Both the position numbers and the translations under genes were made by a program. DNA of 40,118 nt from an uncultured Saprospiraceae bacterium (GTDB taxonomy: Bacteria; Bacteroidota; Bacteroidia; Chitinophagales; Saprospiraceae), in assembly GCA_937967625.1 (NCBI GenBank), contig CALCJP010000090.1, positions 1-40,118 on the forward strand, given 5' to 3'. Under the pieces are notes generated by a model. That model searched no databases and was not told the origin of the DNA. It saw nothing but the letters and a program-made list of their open reading frames with translations. How positions within the stretch are numbered: position 1 is the stretch's first letter; every line of letters starts with the position of its first letter. Below are positions 15,464-24,616 of this stretch, one piece after another.

Positions 15464-16087
15464 GTGAACGGAATAATTGGTAAAAAACTAGGTATGACCT
15501 CCATCTTTAATGAGAAAGGACAATCTATTCCTTGTACCATGATTGAGGCAGGACCCTGTGTTGTTACTCAGGTTAAAACTGAAGAAACAGACGGTTACTA
15601 CGCGTTGCAATTGGGTTTTGGTGAAGCAAAAACCAAGAATACCAGTAACCAGATGATGGGGCACTTTGAAAAGGCAAGCACCTCTCCAAAGAGAAAGATT
15701 GCTGAATTCAGAGATTGCGAATTGGACAAAGGTCTTGGCGATACAGTCACCATTGAAGATGTTTTTGAAGAAGGTGACCTCGTTGCTGCAATTGGCAAAA
15801 CCAAAGGAAAAGGTTTCCAAGGTGTTGTCAAACGTCACAACTTCCGAGGTGTAAACGACGCGACTCACGGTCAGCACAACAGACAAAGAGCTCCTGGGTC
15901 GATTGGTCAAGCATCTTATCCTGCACACGTAAACAAAGGTATGCGTATGGGAGGTAGAATGGGCGGCAAAAATGTAAAGATTAAAAATCTTAAAGTGGTA
16001 AAAATCTTCGCTGACAAAAACCTTTTATTGGTTTCAGGGGCGATTCCGGGACATAACGGAACCACAGTTATAATTGAAAAATCATAA
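15464..16087 (+). CDS. rplC: 50S ribosomal protein L3
   Basis: 207 residues from the GTG at 15464, which begins (M)NGIIGKKLGMTSIF exactly where the family starts. A frame from an ATG at 15437 would add nine residues (MFYHKNFSK) that L3 proteins lack, so I prefer the GTG. L3 is an early-assembly protein reaching the peptidyl-transferase centre. The loop GQHNRQRAPGSIGQAS holds the Gln that PrmB methylates in other bacteria. The 15294-15463 leader contains small inverted repeats (for example tcccatctatttggga near 15318), which could be a regulatory leader. Confidence 0.95.
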   Translation: MNGIIGKKLGMTSIFNEKGQSIPCTMIEAGPCVVTQVKTEETDGYYALQLGFGEAKTKNTSNQMMGHFEKASTSPKRKIAEFRDCELDKGLGDTVTIEDVFEEGDLVAAIGKTKGKGFQGVVKRHNFRGVNDATHGQHNRQRAPGSIGQASYPAHVNKGMRMGGRMGGKNVKIKNLKVVKIFADKNLLLVSGAIPGHNGTTVIIEKS

Positions 16088-16131
16088 ATTTTCAACAGAT
16101 ACCAAATTTTGGTTTCAAATTCTGAATTGAT

Positions 16132-16758
16132 ATGAAAGTTGATGTTGTAAATATTCAAGGAAAAGCTACCGGGCGTAAGTTAGATTTGCCGGAAGCAGTA
16201 TTTGGTGTTGAGCCGAATGAGCATGCTGTATGGCTTGCTGTCAAGCAATTCTTGGCTCACCAAAGACAAGGAACTCACAAAGCGAAAGAGCGAGGCGAGA
16301 TAAAAGGTTCAACCAAGAAACTGGTCAGACAAAAGGGTACAGGTGGGGCTCGTAAGGGTAACATTAAGTCTCCTTTGTTTAGAGGCGGAGGTCGTGCATT
16401 CGGTCCAAGACCTCGTACTTATACAATTAAACTCACCAAAAAGGTGAGGCGCTTAGCCAAGTTCTCTGCACTTTCCGTTAAAGCGGCAGAAGGAAACCTG
16501 ATGGTCATTGAGGACTTCTCTTTTGACGCACCAAAGACCAAAGCCTTTGAGGACATCCTCTCAAGCTTAGAGTTGCGCGGAAAGAAAACCGTCCTGGTAA
16601 CCGGCGAAGCAGAAAGCTCAATAGTTCGTTCTGGTAAAAATATCGATAAGGTATCTGTAACCAGGGCTGAAGATCTCAACACCTATGGCATTATGAACAA
16701 TGATACCATTTTGCTTTGCGAAGGAGCAGTTGAAAAGCTTCGCTCAATGTATTGTTAA
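16132..16758 (+). CDS. rplD: 50S ribosomal protein L4
   Basis: 208 residues. L4 lines the exit tunnel and is the autogenous regulator of the S10 operon in gamma-proteobacteria. The extended loop RQKGTGGARKGNIKSPLFRGGGRAFGPRPR (around 65-95) is the tunnel-lining segment, followed by the globular part ending NNDTILLCEGAVEKL. It starts 44 nt after rplC. Whether it regulates this cluster cannot be told from the sequence. Confidence 0.97.
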   Translation: MKVDVVNIQGKATGRKLDLPEAVFGVEPNEHAVWLAVKQFLAHQRQGTHKAKERGEIKGSTKKLVRQKGTGGARKGNIKSPLFRGGGRAFGPRPRTYTIKLTKKVRRLAKFSALSVKAAEGNLMVIEDFSFDAPKTKAFEDILSSLELRGKKTVLVTGEAESSIVRSGKNIDKVSVTRAEDLNTYGIMNNDTILLCEGAVEKLRSMYC

Positions 16759-16786
16759 TTAGTTGACTTGAAATAAATCAGACATC

Positions 16787-17083
16787 ATGTCAAAAGAAAT
16801 ATTAATAAGACCTATCGTTAGCGAAAAAGCTGACAGACTTACCGAAAAACACGGGAAGTACTCTTTTGTGGTAAACAAAAAAGCAAACAAGGTCGAAATT
16901 AAAAAAGCTGTAGAAGAGCAATATCAAGTCAATGTTGATTCTGTCAACACTGTGATTATGCCTTCAAAGTCGAAAGTAAGAACTACTCGTGCCGGCATGG
17001 TGAGAGGACGAAAATCGACTTATAAAAAAGCAATCGTCACATTAGCTGATGGTGAAGAAATGAACCTTTACGGCGAAGTTTAA
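16787..17083 (+). CDS. rplW: 50S ribosomal protein L23
   Basis: 98 residues, normal length. L23 forms the docking site for signal recognition particle and trigger factor at the tunnel exit. The opening ILIRPIVSEKADRLTEKHGKYSFVV and the basic loop SKSKVRTTRAGMVRGRKSTYKKA are typical. It lies 28 nt after rplD and before rplB, as in other bacteria. Confidence 0.97.
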   Translation: MSKEILIRPIVSEKADRLTEKHGKYSFVVNKKANKVEIKKAVEEQYQVNVDSVNTVIMPSKSKVRTTRAGMVRGRKSTYKKAIVTLADGEEMNLYGEV

Positions 17084-17124
17084 TTGGTGAAACACCAAGA
17101 TTAAAAATTGAAAAGCTTTAAAAA

Positions 17125-17961
17125 ATGCCAGTAAAAAAGTATAAGCCAATAACCCCGGGATTGCGTCAAAGAGTAAGTAATGCTTTCACAGAGATTACTG
17201 CCAGCAAACCAGAGAAATCGTTATTGGCGCCACTGAAAAAATCAGGCGGAAGAAATAATCAGGGACGAATGACTTTGAGGCACCGTGGTGGTGGACACAA
17301 GCGTCGCTACCGTATCATTGATTTCAAAAGAAACAAAGACGGCATCGAAGCATTGGTCAAAACAATCGAGTACGATCCGAACAGAACAGCATTCATCGCT
17401 TTGATTGAATATTCTGACGGTGAAAAGCGATACATCATTGCACCAAAAGGATTGACAGTAGGTGATACCCTTCTCTCTGGAGAAGCAGCACCACCGAATG
17501 TCGGTAACTGTTTGCCGCTTGCCAAAATTCCTTTGGGGTCTGAAATTCATGCCATTGAATTGGAGCCAGGAAGAGGCGCTTCTATGGCGAGAAGTGCAGG
17601 TACCTCAGGTACCTTGATGGGGCGTGAAGATAAATATGCAGTTGTTAAATTACCTTCAGGGGAGGTGCGAAGAGTTCTTTTGAACTGTCGTGCGACAATA
17701 GGTTCGACTTCTAATCCTGACCATGGCTTACAGGTTTATGGTAAAGCAGGTAGAAGAAGATGGTTAGGAAGAAGACCACGTGTAAGAGGGGTTGTAATGA
17801 ACCCAGTGGATCACCCGATGGGTGGTGGTGAAGGACGTGCTTCCGGTGGACACCCACGCTCACGTACGGGTATCATGGCTAAGGGTCAGAAAACTCGTAA
17901 CAATAAGAAATTCTCAACCAAGTTGATTATTTCAAAGCGTAAGAAAAAATCTAAAAAATAA
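17125..17961 (+). CDS. rplB: 50S ribosomal protein L2
   Basis: 278 residues, full length. L2 is needed for subunit joining and peptidyl transfer. [23 protein letters not shown] near the N terminus binds 23S rRNA, and [17 protein letters not shown] near the C terminus contains the conserved His that approaches the catalytic centre. The end is strongly basic (KRKKKSKK). Confidence 0.98.
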   Translation: MPVKKYKPITPGLRQRVSNAFTEITASKPEKSLLAPLKKSGGRNNQGRMTLRHRGGGHKRRYRIIDFKRNKDGIEALVKTIEYDPNRTAFIALIEYSDGEKRYIIAPKGLTVGDTLLSGEAAPPNVGNCLPLAKIPLGSEIHAIELEPGRGASMARSAGTSGTLMGREDKYAVVKLPSGEVRRVLLNCRATIGSTSNPDHGLQVYGKAGRRRWLGRRPRVRGVVMNPVDHPMGGGEGRASGGHPRSRTGIMAKGQKTRNNKKFSTKLIISKRKKKSKK

Positions 17962-17981
17962 AAATTCTTGTTCTTTTTCGC

Positions 17982-17991
17982 GCCTTTCGGC
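17982..17991 (+). repeat. Short tetraloop hairpin before rpsS
   Basis: gcctttcggc forms a 3-bp stem with a TTTC loop, 38 nt before rpsS. It is the weakest member of the family in the ribosomal spacers. Confidence 0.5.
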
Positions 17992-18029
17992 AAATGCGGA
18001 TAGAATCAAAATACTTAAAGTAGCATAAT

Positions 18030-18293
18030 ATGGCTCGTTCAGTTAAAAAAGGACCTTACGTATTTCACAAGCTTTTGGTGAAGATCACCAAAGCAAAAGA
18101 TTCGAAGAAAAAGCAAGTAATCAAGACTTGGTCACGAGCTTCGATGATTGTGCCGATTATGGTAGGTGAAACTATCGCTGTGCACAATGGAAAAACCTTT
18201 GTTCCGGTTTACGTCACCGAGAATATGGTAGGACACAAATTGGGCGAATTTGCCTTGACTCGTACCTACAAAGGTCACGCTGGAAATAGATAA
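18030..18293 (+). CDS. rpsS: 30S ribosomal protein S19
   Basis: 87 residues, the usual length. S19 sits in the small-subunit head and contacts the large subunit through bridge B1a. [11 protein letters not shown] at the start and [34 protein letters not shown] later are family signatures. Gene order rplB-rpsS-rplV-rpsC is conserved. Confidence 0.98.
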   Translation: MARSVKKGPYVFHKLLVKITKAKDSKKKQVIKTWSRASMIVPIMVGETIAVHNGKTFVPVYVTENMVGHKLGEFALTRTYKGHAGNR

Positions 18294-18348
18294 TTGAATT
18301 TTTCCTTCTTTGACTGTTTTTTTGGTCAAAACGAAGTTTGAATATATT

Positions 18349-18360
18349 TCCCGAAAGGGA
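18349..18360 (+). repeat. Short tetraloop hairpin before rplV
   Basis: tcccgaaaggga, a 4-bp stem with a GAAA loop, 31 nt before rplV. About 30 nt upstream, tttgac and gtcaaa form a second, less regular hairpin in the same spacer. Confidence 0.75.
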
Positions 18361-18391
18361 TAATTAGAACCATTTTTTAAAAAATAAGAAG

Positions 18392-18790
18392 ATGGAAGCA
18401 GTAGCAAAACTCAGAAATTGTCCAATGTCTCCTCGCAAAATGCGATTGGTAGTCAACAATATCCGTGGAAAGAATGTAGATGAGGCATTGTCGATTTTGA
18501 AATTTACCAAACGTGAATCTGCGATTTGGTTGGAGAAATTGCTCTTATCCGCAATCGCAAATTGGGAGGACAAGTTAGGTCACTCCGAAAGTGCAGCGGA
18601 TTATGATTTGTATGTGAAAACCGCTTTTGTAGATGGTGGGTCTTTCTTAAAAAGAATTCAACCTGCTCCTCAAGGACGCGCACACAGGGTAAGAAAGCGT
18701 ACAAATCACGTCACTATAGTAGTCGAAAATCGAGTTGCAACCGAGGCTGACAATGGGATCGAAGAGGTAGAAGAAGTAGCAGCAGAATAA
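18392..18790 (+). CDS. rplV: 50S ribosomal protein L22
   Basis: 132 residues. L22 lines the exit tunnel; its hairpin carries the macrolide-related region. The core runs from AKLRNCPMSPRKMRLVVNNIRGK to GRAHRVRKRTNHVTIVV. After the core there is an acidic tail of about 20 residues (EADNGIEEVEEVAAE), which makes the protein longer than the usual 110-115. The tail is what I see; its role is unknown. Confidence 0.97.
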   Translation: MEAVAKLRNCPMSPRKMRLVVNNIRGKNVDEALSILKFTKRESAIWLEKLLLSAIANWEDKLGHSESAADYDLYVKTAFVDGGSFLKRIQPAPQGRAHRVRKRTNHVTIVVENRVATEADNGIEEVEEVAAE

Positions 18791-18806
18791 TAATTTGAAT
18801 CATTTT

Positions 18807-18844
18807 TTCCGCTTTCGCGGAATGATAATATTTCCCGAAAGGGA
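18807..18844 (+). repeat. Paired tetraloop hairpins before rpsC
   Basis: 18807-18822 (ttccgctttcgcggaa, TTTC loop) is followed by 18833-18844 (tcccgaaaggga, GAAA loop). The two loops are complementary. The second ends 29 nt before rpsC. The same arrangement occurs before rpmD and after map. Confidence 0.85.
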
Positions 18845-18873
18845 GCATTTTTTTAATACCAATATACCTTAAC

Positions 18874-19671
18874 ATGGGTCAAAAAACGAATCCAATTGGT
18901 AATCGTCTCGGAATCATTCGTGGTTGGGATTCTAACTGGTACGGAGGCAAAGACACTGCTAAAAATGTAGTTGAGGATGAAAAAATCCGCAAGTACTTAA
19001 GAGCACGTATCTCTAAAGGAGGGGTCGCACGAATCGTAATTGAGCGCACGCTCAAGAGAATCACTGTGACTATCCATACTTCACGTCCAGGTATCATCAT
19101 CGGTAAAGGTGGTCAGGAAGTAGATAGAGTCCGTGAGGAGTTGCGAAAGTTGACCAGCCAAGATGTTCAGATCAACATCATCGAAATTCGAAAGCCTGAA
19201 TTGAATGCCTACATCGTTGGGGAGTCAGTTGCAAAGCAAATCGAATCTCGTATCAATTATAGAAGAGCAATTAAATCTGCAATTCAATCTACTATCAGAG
19301 CAGGTGCAGAAGGAATTAAGATTAGAATTTCCGGTAGGTTGAATGGGGCAGAGATGGCACGTTCGGAAGAGTACAAAGATGGACGTACTCCTTTGCATAC
19401 CTTCAGAGCCGATATCGATTACGCTATGATTGAAGCATTAACGGTCTATGGTAAGATTGGTATCAAGGTGTGGATCTGTAACGGTGAGGTTTTAGGTAAA
19501 AGAGATTTATCACCAAATGCTGGAGCAGCAGCTCAGAAAGGTGGAAGAGATAGACGTGGTGGCGGCGGCGGAAGAGACAGACGTGGCGGCGGTGGTCGTG
19601 ATAGAAGAGGCGGCGGAAGAGACAGACGTGGCGGTGGCGGCGACAGACGTGGCGGCGGCGGAAGAAGGTAG
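18874..19671 (+). CDS. rpsC: 30S ribosomal protein S3 with RGG-rich C-terminal tail
   Basis: 265 residues. S3 lies at the mRNA entry of the small subunit and takes part in mRNA unwinding. The KH domain shows [20 protein letters not shown], and the S3 C-terminal domain ends [12 protein letters not shown] near residue 215. From about residue 223 to the end there is an added tail of some 43 residues built from repeats of Gly-Gly-Arg-Asp-Arg-Arg-Gly-Gly. This resembles an RGG box of RNA-binding proteins and could contact mRNA or rRNA; that is inference. The DNA of the tail is a GC-rich imperfect tandem repeat, so its length could vary by slippage. Confidence 0.97.
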   Translation: MGQKTNPIGNRLGIIRGWDSNWYGGKDTAKNVVEDEKIRKYLRARISKGGVARIVIERTLKRITVTIHTSRPGIIIGKGGQEVDRVREELRKLTSQDVQINIIEIRKPELNAYIVGESVAKQIESRINYRRAIKSAIQSTIRAGAEGIKIRISGRLNGAEMARSEEYKDGRTPLHTFRADIDYAMIEALTVYGKIGIKVWICNGEVLGKRDLSPNAGAAAQKGGRDRRGGGGGRDRRGGGGRDRRGGGRDRRGGGGDRRGGGGRR

Positions 19672-19724
19672 ATTTATTTTTAATTTATCTCCTTTTTTAA
19701 CTAAAGTAAAATCAAAAATTGCTG

Positions 19725-19732
19725 TACCTTTG
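19725..19732 (+). promoter_or_regulatory. Probable internal promoter -7 box before rplP
   Basis: TACCTTTG at 19725-19732 followed by gcgctc repeats the rpsL promoter core exactly. The -33 region (around 19700) lacks a clear TTTG. It lies 58 nt before rplP in an unusually long spacer (119 nt), so an internal start is plausible. Confidence 0.55.
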
Positions 19733-19790
19733 CGCTCCTTTTCGAGATAGGTCAGCAAAATTCGATAAAATTTAATAGAAATTTTTAGCG

Positions 19791-20210
19791 ATGTTACAAC
19801 CAAAAAGAACGAAGTATCGCAAGCAGATGAAGGGTAGAGTCAAAGGACTCGCTTACAAAGGAAGCACTGTTTCTTTTGGAAGTTACGGATTGAAATCCCT
19901 TGAAATTGGTCGGATTACTAACCGCCAATTGGAGTCTGCTCGTATCGCGATGACCCGTCACATGCAAAGGCAAGGAAAGGTTTGGATTCGAATTTTTCCA
20001 GACAAACCGATTACTTCCAAGCCGCTTGAGGTGCGTATGGGTAAAGGTAAAGGTGGATTGGATCACTATGTCGCTGTTGTAAAACCCGGCAGAATTATGT
20101 TTGAGTTAGATGGTGTGTCTGAAGAGATAGCAAGAGAATCACTCAGACTGGCCGCACAAAAACTTCCGGTTGCCACCAAAGTGGTAGTCAGACCGGATTT
20201 TGCAGGATAA
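19791..20210 (+). CDS. rplP: 50S ribosomal protein L16
   Basis: 139 residues, normal length. L16 helps to position the A-site t[19 protein letters not shown] at the start, [29 protein letters not shown] in the middle and the end [12 protein letters not shown] are family signatures. It follows a long spacer that holds a predicted promoter, so rplP may head a second transcription unit. Confidence 0.98.
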   Translation: MLQPKRTKYRKQMKGRVKGLAYKGSTVSFGSYGLKSLEIGRITNRQLESARIAMTRHMQRQGKVWIRIFPDKPITSKPLEVRMGKGKGGLDHYVAVVKPGRIMFELDGVSEEIARESLRLAAQKLPVATKVVVRPDFAG

Positions 20211-20245
20211 CCATTTAGTATTTACCTCTTAATTTTTGAGTAAAA

Positions 20246-20506
20246 ATGGCATCAAAGAAATTTTTAGAATTACAGGATTTTTCATTGGAGGAATTGCGTG
20301 CTGAATTGGACGCCATCCAATCAGAGTACAAAAACTTGAAGTTCGATAACGCTTTGAAAGGATTGGACAATCCGTTGATCATCAGAGATCGACGTAAAGA
20401 CATTGCGAGATTGCACACGGAGATTCGACGCAGAGAGTTGGAAAGTAGCACGCCGGAAGAGCTGGCACGCAGAACGAAAATCGTGGCAAGACGACGTAAG
20501 TCCTAA
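20246..20506 (+). CDS. rpmC: 50S ribosomal protein L29 (extended C terminus)
   Basis: 86 residues; most L29 proteins have 60-72. The two-helix core is present (FSLEELRAELDAIQSEYKNLKF then NPLIIRDRRKDIARLHTEIRRRE). The extra residues are a basic C-terminal end (STPEELARRTKIVARRRKS). L29 sits near the tunnel exit beside L23. Position between rplP and rpsQ confirms the call. Confidence 0.95.
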   Translation: MASKKFLELQDFSLEELRAELDAIQSEYKNLKFDNALKGLDNPLIIRDRRKDIARLHTEIRRRELESSTPEELARRTKIVARRRKS

Positions 20507-20545
20507 TCAATTCTACAATTCGAAATTATACCAAATCAGATTCAA

Positions 20546-20809
20546 ATGAGCGAAGTAGTAAGAAAATCGCGTAAAACCAGAGTAGGAGTCGTCACGAGCG
20601 ATAAAATGGAGAAAACCATTACTGTCGAAGTAAGACGTAGTATCCTTCACCCGCTTTATGGAAAAGCCCTTAAGCGCTCCAAGAAATTTACAGCGCACGA
20701 TGAAAATGGTGAAGCTGGTATTGGAGATGTGGTGAAAATCATTGAAACCAGACCTCTTAGTAAAAAGAAGCGTTGGCGTCTGATGGAAGTAGTCGAAAAA
20801 GCGAAGTAA
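20546..20809 (+). CDS. rpsQ: 30S ribosomal protein S17
   Basis: 87 residues, normal length. S17 is a primary 16S rRNA binder with an OB fold. [21 protein letters not shown] and the loop [19 protein letters not shown], then [20 protein letters not shown], are diagnostic. It follows rpmC by 39 nt and precedes rplN. Confidence 0.98.
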   Translation: MSEVVRKSRKTRVGVVTSDKMEKTITVEVRRSILHPLYGKALKRSKKFTAHDENGEAGIGDVVKIIETRPLSKKKRWRLMEVVEKAK

Positions 20810-20892
20810 GATTTTTTACCCGTTCATAATGGGTTTCCCGAATTTGCTTTGGGAGCGATTACAATTAATAGGATTATTTTAATTTATTAATC

Positions 20893-21261
20893 ATGATACA
20901 ACAAGAAAGTCGTTTAAGAGTAGCAGATAACTCCGGTGCAAAGGAGGTGCTTTGTATTCGAGTGTTGGGCGGTACCAAACGCCGTTATGCTTCTGTGGGT
21001 GACATGATCGTGGTCAGTGTGAAGGACACTTCTCCTGGCGGTGGGATTAAGAAAGGAACAGTAACCAAGGCTGTAGTCGTGAGAACGAAAAAAGAGATTC
21101 GCCGAAAAGACGGGTCGTACATTCGTTTTGATGACAATGCAGTAGTACTGCTGAATGCATCAGAAGAGCCGAGAGGAACGCGTATTTTCGGACCTGTGGC
21201 GCGAGAGCTGCGTGACAAAGAATACATGCGTATCGTTTCATTAGCCCCCGAGGTACTTTAA
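20893..21261 (+). CDS. rplN: 50S ribosomal protein L14
   Basis: 122 residues, the usual length. L14 forms intersubunit bridges and contacts the silencing factor RsfS in other bacteria. It starts [27 protein letters not shown] and ends [16 protein letters not shown]-like ([16 protein letters not shown]), both typical. The 83-nt spacer before it contains two small imperfect hairpins of the cccg-ggg kind without a GAAA loop. Confidence 0.98.
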   Translation: MIQQESRLRVADNSGAKEVLCIRVLGGTKRRYASVGDMIVVSVKDTSPGGGIKKGTVTKAVVVRTKKEIRRKDGSYIRFDDNAVVLLNASEEPRGTRIFGPVARELRDKEYMRIVSLAPEVL

Positions 21262-21284
21262 TCAAAATCTAAAAATATTTAGCA

Positions 21285-21629
21285 ATGGCTTATAAAGGTA
21301 ACAAAACCAAATTTACTGGAAAGTTGCACATCAAGAAAGGCGACAAAGTGTTAGTTCTTGCCGGAAAAGATAAGGGTTCGGAAGGAGAAGTGAAGCAAGT
21401 CTTTCCAGCTAAAAATAGAGCGATTGTAGAAGGAGTGAACATGGTCACCAAACACCAAAAACCTGATCAGATGAATGAAGGTGGGTTGGTACAGCAAGAG
21501 GCTTCTATTCATATCTCAAATCTGATGTTAATCGACCCTTCGAATGGAAAACCAACAAGAGTTGGTCGCAAATTGGACGGTAAGAAATTGGTAAGATATT
21601 CTAAGAAAACAGGAGAAATTATAGCATAA
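21285..21629 (+). CDS. rplX: 50S ribosomal protein L24
   Basis: 114 residues. L24 is an assembly initiator for the large subunit. The KOW motif is clear ([25 protein letters not shown]), followed by [33 protein letters not shown]. Its stop codon overlaps the rplE start by one base (TAATG), so the two are probably translationally coupled. Confidence 0.97.
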   Translation: MAYKGNKTKFTGKLHIKKGDKVLVLAGKDKGSEGEVKQVFPAKNRAIVEGVNMVTKHQKPDQMNEGGLVQQEASIHISNLMLIDPSNGKPTRVGRKLDGKKLVRYSKKTGEIIA

Positions 21630-22189
21630 TGGACAAGTATATTCCTAGTTTAAGAAAAAAATATAAGGACGAAGTAGTTGCTAAATTGACTGAAGAGTTT
21701 CAGTACACTACTCCCATGCAAGTACCTCGAATTCAGAAAATTTGTCTGAATCAAGGTGTTGGTGGTGCGACCCAAGATAAGAAAGTAGTCGAGGCTGCAC
21801 TCAAGGAAATGACGGCTATCGCTGGTCAGAAAGCAGTTCCTACCAAAGCGAAAAAATCCATTTCGAACTTTAAGTTAAGAGATGGGATGACTATTGGTGT
21901 ACGATGTACCCTCCGTCATGACCACATGTGGGAATTTTTGGATAGATTGATTACTGCTGCTTTGCCACGTGTTCGTGACTTTAGAGGAATCAATGACAAG
22001 AGTTTTGATGGTCGAGGCAACTATTCATTAGGAATCACGGAGCAGATTATCTTCCCTGAAATCAACCTTGACAAGATCAATAAGATTACAGGTATGGATA
22101 TCACTATTGTCACATCAGCAAATACAGATGCAGAAGCACTGTCATTGTTGAAGCATTTAGGACTTCCTTTTAAAAATCAAAGAAATTAG
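21629..22189 (+). CDS. rplE: 50S ribosomal protein L5
   Basis: 186 residues, normal length. L5 binds 5S rRNA and contacts the P-site t[41 protein letters not shown] and [15 protein letters not shown] are family signatures. It starts on the last base of the rplX stop codon, which explains the absence of any spacer. Confidence 0.98.
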   Translation: MDKYIPSLRKKYKDEVVAKLTEEFQYTTPMQVPRIQKICLNQGVGGATQDKKVVEAALKEMTAIAGQKAVPTKAKKSISNFKLRDGMTIGVRCTLRHDHMWEFLDRLITAALPRVRDFRGINDKSFDGRGNYSLGITEQIIFPEINLDKINKITGMDITIVTSANTDAEALSLLKHLGLPFKNQRN

Positions 22190-22192
22190 AAA

Positions 22193-22224
22193 ACTAAATA
22201 TTTTCCGAAAGGAAGATATTTAGT
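22193..22224 (+). repeat. Extended tetraloop hairpin before rpsN
   Basis: The longest member of the family: actaaatattttcc at 22193-22206 and ggaagatatttagt at 22211-22224 form a 14-bp stem with one G-T pair around a GAAA loop. It begins 3 nt after the rplE stop and ends 17 nt before rpsN. Confidence 0.85.
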
Positions 22225-22241
22225 ACAAAATACTACCAATT

Positions 22242-22511
22242 ATGGCTCGTAAAGCAGTTATCGCAAGAGAAAGAAAGCGCGAAAAAATGGTTGCAAAATA
22301 TGCCGAACTCCGCGCAAAGCTCAAGGCCGAAGGCAATTGGGATGAATTAGACAAATTGCCTCGTAACGGTTCTAAAGTTCGTTTACACAATCGTTGTCAA
22401 TTGACAGGAAGACCAAAAGGCTATATGCGAAAATTCGGTATCAATAGATACACTTTTCGCGAAATGGCACTTAATGGCAAAATTCCAGGCGTGACAAAAG
22501 CCAGTTGGTAA
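22242..22511 (+). CDS. rpsN: 30S ribosomal protein S14, zinc-free type
   Basis: 89 residues, the long zinc-independent form. [28 protein letters not shown] at the start and [30 protein letters not shown] at the end are typical. Only one Cys (52) remains, so the CxxC-CxxC zinc site of the short form is absent. S14 lies in the small-subunit head. Confidence 0.97.
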   Translation: MARKAVIARERKREKMVAKYAELRAKLKAEGNWDELDKLPRNGSKVRLHNRCQLTGRPKGYMRKFGINRYTFREMALNGKIPGVTKASW

Positions 22512-22562
22512 ATCAAAAATAAATCAGACAATGTCTGATAGTTTAGAAAAAACAAATTCGTA

Positions 22563-22964
22563 ATGGTTACAGATCCAATAGCTGACTATCTAACTCGAAT
22601 CAGAAATGCTCAAATGGCTGGGCATAGAATGGTTGAAATTCCTTCTTCAAAGCTGAAAAAGAGCATGACGGAGATTTTGTATGATCAAGGATTCATCCAT
22701 AAATACAAATTCGATAACGAAGCAGGTCCTCAAGGTGTTATTAAGATTGCCTTGAAATACGACCGAGCTACCAATAAACCGGTGATCCAGAAGTTGCATA
22801 GAGTAAGTCGTCCGGGACTTAGAAAGTATGTCGGGACTGAAAACCTTCCGCGAGTAATAAACGGCTTAGGTATTGCAATCATCTCAACTTCTAAAGGTGT
22901 GATGACGGAGAAGAAAGCACGACAGGAAAACGTCGGCGGAGAGGTTCTTTGCTACGTTTATTAA
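22563..22964 (+). CDS. rpsH: 30S ribosomal protein S8
   Basis: 133 residues. S8 binds helix 21 of 16S rRNA and is the spc-operon regulator in E. coli. The start [29 protein letters not shown] and the end [26 protein letters not shown] are diagnostic. The spacer before it contains cagacaatgtctg, a small palindrome near 22530. Confidence 0.98.
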   Translation: MVTDPIADYLTRIRNAQMAGHRMVEIPSSKLKKSMTEILYDQGFIHKYKFDNEAGPQGVIKIALKYDRATNKPVIQKLHRVSRPGLRKYVGTENLPRVINGLGIAIISTSKGVMTEKKARQENVGGEVLCYVY

Positions 22965-22976
22965 TTTAAACTCATT

Positions 22977-23014
22977 GCACGAAAGTGCGAACTTCATTTT
23001 CCTTATGGAAAATG
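22977..23014 (+). repeat. Two hairpins before rplF
   Basis: 22977-22988 (gcacgaaagtgc, GAAA loop) is followed by 22995-23014, an 8-bp stem (cattttcc and ggaaaatg) around a TTAT loop. The second ends 35 nt before rplF. Confidence 0.75.
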
Positions 23015-23049
23015 CATAAATTGATATTTAGTACTTAAATAATAGAATC

Positions 23050-23604
23050 ATGTCTAGAATTGGAAAGGCACCTATAAGTATTCCTGCTGGCGTAACGATT
23101 GATGTTAGCCAAGGTAATATGGTTACTGTCAAAGGACCAAAAGGAGAGTTGAAACAGCAAGTTGATCCATCACTCACTCTTACTATTGAGGATGGTGCAT
23201 TGACATTCGCTCGTCCGACAGATAGTCCTCGTCACCGATCTTTTCATGGATTGTATCGCTCTTTGGTCAATAATATGGTTGAAGGCGTTTCAAAGGGATT
23301 CGTCAAAGAGTTAGAAGTAATTGGTGTTGGATACAGAGTGAAAAACACAGGTCAGTTGTTAGAATTGACAGTTGGATACTCTCACCCGATTTATTTCTAC
23401 ATTCCTGACGAAGTTAAATTGGAAACTCTTTCAGAAAAAGGGAAAAATCCAATGATCAAATTAGAAAGCATCGACAAGCAGTTGGTAGGTCAGATAGCAG
23501 CAAAAATCCGAGCGTTCAGAAAACCTGAACCATACAAAGGAAAAGGTATTCGCTACAAAGACGAGAACGTCAGACGTAAAGCAGGTAAAACTGCTGCAGC
23601 ATAA
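23050..23604 (+). CDS. rplF: 50S ribosomal protein L6
   Basis: 184 residues, normal length. L6 sits near the factor-binding site. It begins MSRIGKAPISIPAGVTIDV and contains HRSFHGLYRSLVNNMVEGVSKGF and the C-terminal RKPEPYKGKGIRYKDENVRRKAGK signature. It lies between rpsH and rplR as usual. Confidence 0.98.
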   Translation: MSRIGKAPISIPAGVTIDVSQGNMVTVKGPKGELKQQVDPSLTLTIEDGALTFARPTDSPRHRSFHGLYRSLVNNMVEGVSKGFVKELEVIGVGYRVKNTGQLLELTVGYSHPIYFYIPDEVKLETLSEKGKNPMIKLESIDKQLVGQIAAKIRAFRKPEPYKGKGIRYKDENVRRKAGKTAAA

Positions 23605-23643
23605 TAAAATCAGGTTTTTCCAATACGATAAATCTACATTAAA

Positions 23644-23997
23644 ATGGCTTTTAATAAAGCGGCGAGACGCCGAAAAATTCATAAAAGAATTAGAAAGAAC
23701 GTTAAAGGGACGAGTGCTCGTCCACGATTGAACGTTTTTCGAAGCAATACAGACATCTACGGACAACTGATTGACGATGTGGCGGGCAAGACTTTGTTGT
23801 CTATTTCTACCAAAACTCAAGGATTGGATTGCACTGGCAATAGAGTTGAGCAAGCAAAAACTGTTGGGAAAGCATTGGCTGAGAAAGCACAAGACCTTTC
23901 GATTGAAGGCGTTGTCTTTGATAGAGGTGGCTACTTGTATCACGGAAGAGTAAAAGCTTTTGCAGATGGTGCACGTGAAGGTGGACTTAAATTTTAA
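23644..23997 (+). CDS. rplR: 50S ribosomal protein L18
   Basis: 117 residues, the usual length. L18 binds 5S rRNA with L5 and L25. [37 protein letters not shown] and the end [26 protein letters not shown] are diagnostic. It ends 23 nt before rpsE. Confidence 0.98.
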   Translation: MAFNKAARRRKIHKRIRKNVKGTSARPRLNVFRSNTDIYGQLIDDVAGKTLLSISTKTQGLDCTGNRVEQAKTVGKALAEKAQDLSIEGVVFDRGGYLYHGRVKAFADGAREGGLKF

Positions 23998-24020
23998 ATC
24001 ATTTCAATTAAGCATATCTA

Positions 24021-24554
24021 ATGGCTAATAACAGAAATAGGAACAAAAACGAAAAAAGGGTCAGACCTACCGAAACGGACCTCAAAGAGAAACTTGTAAC
24101 GCTTAACCGCGTTGCTAAAGTGACTAAAGGTGGACGTACTTTTAGCTTTGCCGCAATAGTTGTTGTTGGTGACGGAAAAGGCACAGTTGGATACGGATTG
24201 GGAAAGGCAAGAGATGTGCAGGAGTCAATCGCCAAAGCAGTTGATGATGCCAAAAAGAGTCTGATTAAAGTTCCCATTTATAAAGGTACTATCCCTCACG
24301 AGCAGCGAGGGAAATACGGTGCAGGAAAGGTACTTATCAAGCCGGCATCCGATGGTACAGGTGTAATTGCGGGTGGTGCGATGAGAGCAGTTCTTGAGAT
24401 TGCGGGAGTTCAAAATGTGCTTGCCAAATCTCAGGGTTCTTCTAACCCTCACAATGTTATTAAAGCAACCATTGATGCTTTGGGCAAATTGAGAAATCCA
24501 ATGACTGTTGCAAGAGCAAGAGGGATTTCTATGGATAAAGTATTTGCAGGTTAA
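24021..24554 (+). CDS. rpsE: 30S ribosomal protein S5
   Basis: 177 residues. S5 acts in decoding fidelity and at the mRNA entry with S3 and S4. The double-stranded RNA-binding part [29 protein letters not shown] is followed by the conserved [17 protein letters not shown] and the C-terminal [22 protein letters not shown]. Confidence 0.98.
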   Translation: MANNRNRNKNEKRVRPTETDLKEKLVTLNRVAKVTKGGRTFSFAAIVVVGDGKGTVGYGLGKARDVQESIAKAVDDAKKSLIKVPIYKGTIPHEQRGKYGAGKVLIKPASDGTGVIAGGAMRAVLEIAGVQNVLAKSQGSSNPHNVIKATIDALGKLRNPMTVARARGISMDKVFAG

Positions 24555-24562
24555 GATTTATT

Positions 24563-24600
24563 TTTCGCTTTCGCGAAATAATGATATTTCCCGAAAGGGA
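24563..24600 (+). repeat. Paired tetraloop hairpins before rpmD
   Basis: 24563-24578 (tttcgctttcgcgaaa, TTTC loop) is followed by 24589-24600 (tcccgaaaggga, GAAA loop). The cores are 24 nt apart, exactly as before rpsC. The second hairpin ends 16 nt before rpmD. Confidence 0.85.
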
Positions 24601-24616
24601 TATAAATTTTTTCAAA

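Noticed and set aside
19510-19803. Frames on both strands over the S3 tail
   Set aside because: They are shadows of a GC-rich tandem repeat inside rpsC.
24581-24616. Upstream ATG for rpmD
   Set aside because: The added residues are encoded by the spacer hairpin; L30 begins at MKKVKITQV.
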